Of a DNA stretch of 6,336 nt, positions 5,404 to 6,336 are shown piece after piece. Each line of letters opens with the position of its first letter. Within the stretch, counting starts at the first letter, position 1. Source of the DNA: Firmicutes bacterium UBA3936 (GTDB lineage: Bacteria; Bacillota; Dethiobacteria; Dethiobacterales; Dethiobacteraceae); NCBI GenBank assembly GCA_002385745.1, contig DGEC01000002.1, forward strand, positions 5,221-11,556, in the 5' to 3' direction. The notes beneath the pieces were generated by a model. It did no database searches. It saw only the letters and a program-made list of their open reading frames with translations, and was not told where the DNA came from. A program made the position numbers and the translations under genes.

Positions 5404-6063
5404 GTGAATTTAACTGCCCAGGAAGCCCGTCGTCTGGTTAATGCCTATAAGAACTATGACGTGCAGACAGATGAAGAAGTGGCTATGAAGGCAAAAAACG
5501 GCTGTGAAGTTGCACTGGAGTATTTAATTAACAAATATCGCAACTTTGTAAAGGCAAAAGCCAGATCTTATTTCCTCATCGGCGCTGACAGGGAAGACAT
5601 AATTCAGGAGGGAATGATTGGGCTGTACAAGGCAATCCGCGATTTCAAAGAGGACAAGCTTTCTTCTTTCAGAGCATTTGCGGAGCTATGTATAACAAGG
5701 CAGATAATTACAGCAATTAAGACTGCCACCAGGCAGAAGCATATACCCCTGAATTCCTATGTTTCATTAAACAAACCCATTTATGACGAAGATTCCGACC
5801 GGACGCTTTTGGACATCCTGTCCGGGGCTAAAATCACAGACCCGGAAGAGTTGATGATCAACCGGGAGGAATACAACAATATCGAGTTGAAAATGAGCGA
5901 GATCTTAAGCGATCTTGAACGGAAAGTATTGATGTACTACCTGGAAGGCAAATCATACCAGGAAATTGCCAGCGAACTGGATCGCCATGTAAAATCCATT
6001 GACAATGCTTTGCAGCGGGTCAAGAGAAAGCTGGAGCGCTATCTTGCGGTGAGGGAAAACTAG
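5404..6063 (+). CDS. sigH: RNA polymerase sigma-H factor (stationary phase/sporulation)
   Basis: Alternative sigma factor of the sigma-70 family that directs RNA polymerase to genes for the transition state and the start of sporulation; in Bacillus these include spo0A and spoIIA. From GTG 5404 the protein is 219 aa, against 218 in B. subtilis. Region 2 spans about residues 34-105, with the near-invariant SigH stretches LINKYRNFVKAKARSYF, GADREDIIQEGMIGLY and FAELCITRQIITAIKTATR. A linker follows with HIPLNSYVSLNKP and a variable part. Region 4 spans about 160-212, with the helix-turn-helix SYQEIASELDRHVKSIDNAL. I chose GTG 5404 because the only strong ribosome binding site, GGAGG at 5391-5395, lies 8 nt before it, and it gives MNLT, much like Bacillus SigH (MNLQ). 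GTG 5389 overlaps that site and ATG 5398 is only 2 nt from it. It has its own promoter and terminator. Confidence in identity is very high, in the start moderate. Confidence 0.97.
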   Translation: MNLTAQEARRLVNAYKNYDVQTDEEVAMKAKNGCEVALEYLINKYRNFVKAKARSYFLIGADREDIIQEGMIGLYKAIRDFKEDKLSSFRAFAELCITRQIITAIKTATRQKHIPLNSYVSLNKPIYDEDSDRTLLDILSGAKITDPEELMINREEYNNIELKMSEILSDLERKVLMYYLEGKSYQEIASELDRHVKSIDNALQRVKRKLERYLAVREN

Positions 6064-6091
6064 AAGCTAAACGATAACTGTAGATAAGCAC

Positions 6092-6125
6092 AAAGCGGAG
6101 AGCTCCGGCTCTTCGTTTTCCTTTC
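6092..6125 (+). terminator. Intrinsic terminator of sigH
   Basis: AAAGCGGAGAGC (6092-6103) pairs with GCTCTTCGTTTT (6108-6119), with two G-U pairs, around the loop TCCG. This is a stable UNCG-type tetraloop closed by C-G. A T-rich tail TTTTCCTTT follows. It begins about 28 nt after the sigH stop and separates sigH from the tRNA cluster. Confidence 0.88.
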
Positions 6126-6154
6126 ACAGGTTAAAGCATAGCATTTACTGCCGG

Positions 6155-6183
6155 TTGACACTGTTCTTTTTGTGTTGTATAAT
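6155..6183 (+). promoter_or_regulatory. Consensus promoter of the tRNA cluster
   Basis: TTGACA (6155-6160) and TATAAT (6178-6183) are 17 nt apart, a full consensus match as expected for stable RNA. Transcription would begin near 6190, leaving a short 5' leader of about 19 nt before the tRNA-Gly for RNase P to remove. Confidence 0.9.
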
Positions 6184-6208
6184 CAAATGGCTGAATCGGA
6201 ACAGGAGT

Positions 6209-6282
6209 GCGGGTGTAGCTCAATGGCAGAGCTCCAGTTTCCCAAGCTGGCTACGTGGGTTCGATTCCCATCACCCGCTCCA
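6209..6282 (+). tRNA. tRNA-Gly (anticodon CCC)
   Basis: A full cloverleaf of 74 nt with encoded CCA. The acceptor stem is GCGGGTG/CACCCGC, the D stem GCTC/GAGC, and the anticodon stem CCAGT/GCTGG with loop TTCCCAA, which places anticodon CCC at positions 34-36. The variable loop is 4 nt and the T arm GTGGG-TTCGATT-CCCAT. The discriminator base is T (U73), as in bacterial tRNA-Gly, and CCA is at 6280-6282. It reads GGG codons. All stems pair, with G-U pairs closing the anticodon and T stems. Confidence 0.97.
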
Positions 6283-6297
6283 GATGAAAATTTTTGT

Positions 6298-6336
6298 CGC
6301 GGGGTGGAGCAGCCGGTAGCTCGTCGGGCTCATAAC
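6298..6336 (+). tRNA. Initiator tRNA-fMet (CAT), 3' part outside the window
   Basis: The 5' half of an initiator tRNA: acceptor strand CGCGGGG beginning with C1, which in initiators does not pair with base 72; D arm GAGC/GCTC; anticodon stem TCGGG with the three consecutive G that mark initiator tRNAs; and loop CTCATAA with anticodon CAT. It nearly matches E. coli tRNA-fMet through this half. It starts 15 nt after tRNA-Gly, so both are probably cut from one transcript. The 3' half, including position 72 and CCA, is not visible. Confidence 0.94.

Noticed and set aside
1..6336. An undescribed defence, mobile or biosynthetic system
   Set aside because: Every gene is a recognised core gene in a conserved order, no repeats, transposase, integrase or unknown gene is present, and the gaps are explained by promoters, a T-box, a terminator and tRNAs.

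Overview
The window is chromosomal housekeeping DNA from a spore-forming Firmicute, most likely a Clostridia-class member of the Peptococcaceae/Desulfotomaculum type. Four things point there: the gene order gltX - cysE - cysS - mrnC - rlmB - sigH, a cysteine T-box riboswitch, AGGAGG-type ribosome binding sites with occasional TTG and GTG starts, and a sporulation sigma factor SigH that matches the Bacillus protein almost throughout. Base composition looks moderate (roughly half GC by eye). All six genes lie on the + strand. I see no mobile element, CRISPR array, phage gene or defence gene.

Layout. Positions 1-123 are intergenic and hold an extended -10 promoter for gltX (glutamyl-tRNA synthetase, 124-1590). 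Positions 1591-2022 hold no protein gene. They carry a consensus sigma-A promoter, a complete T-box leader with a UGC (Cys) specifier and mutually exclusive antiterminator/terminator hairpins, and then about 120 nt of further leader that can form alternative hairpins. This leader controls an operon of cysE (serine acetyltransferase, 2023-2691), cysS (cysteinyl-tRNA synthetase, 2672-4081), mrnC (Mini-RNase III, 4078-4461) and rlmB (23S rRNA 2'-O-methyltransferase, 4510-5247). cysE/cysS and cysS/mrnC overlap, so translational coupling is likely. A 156-nt gap with its own promoter precedes sigH (best start GTG 5404; ends 6063). A strong intrinsic terminator closes sigH. A perfect-consensus promoter then drives a tRNA cluster: tRNA-Gly(CCC) at 6209-6282 and an initiator tRNA-fMet cut by the window end (6298-6336).

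How the parts work together. Uncharged tRNA-Cys should be read by the T-box. This raises production of O-acetylserine (CysE, the entry to cysteine synthesis) and of the enzyme that charges tRNA-Cys (CysS). The two downstream rRNA maturation/modification genes ride on the same transcript. gltX supplies Glu-tRNA, and in bacteria of this type usually the precursor of Gln-tRNA as well. SigH controls the transition to stationary phase and sporulation.

I do not find an undescribed multi-gene system. The points that deserve a second look are regulatory: the agreement of specifier and discriminator base in the T-box, the structured leader after its terminator, a GNRA hairpin spanning the mrnC stop codon, a consensus Spo0A box upstream of sigH, and the absence of the yacP-type gene normally found between rlmB and sigH.
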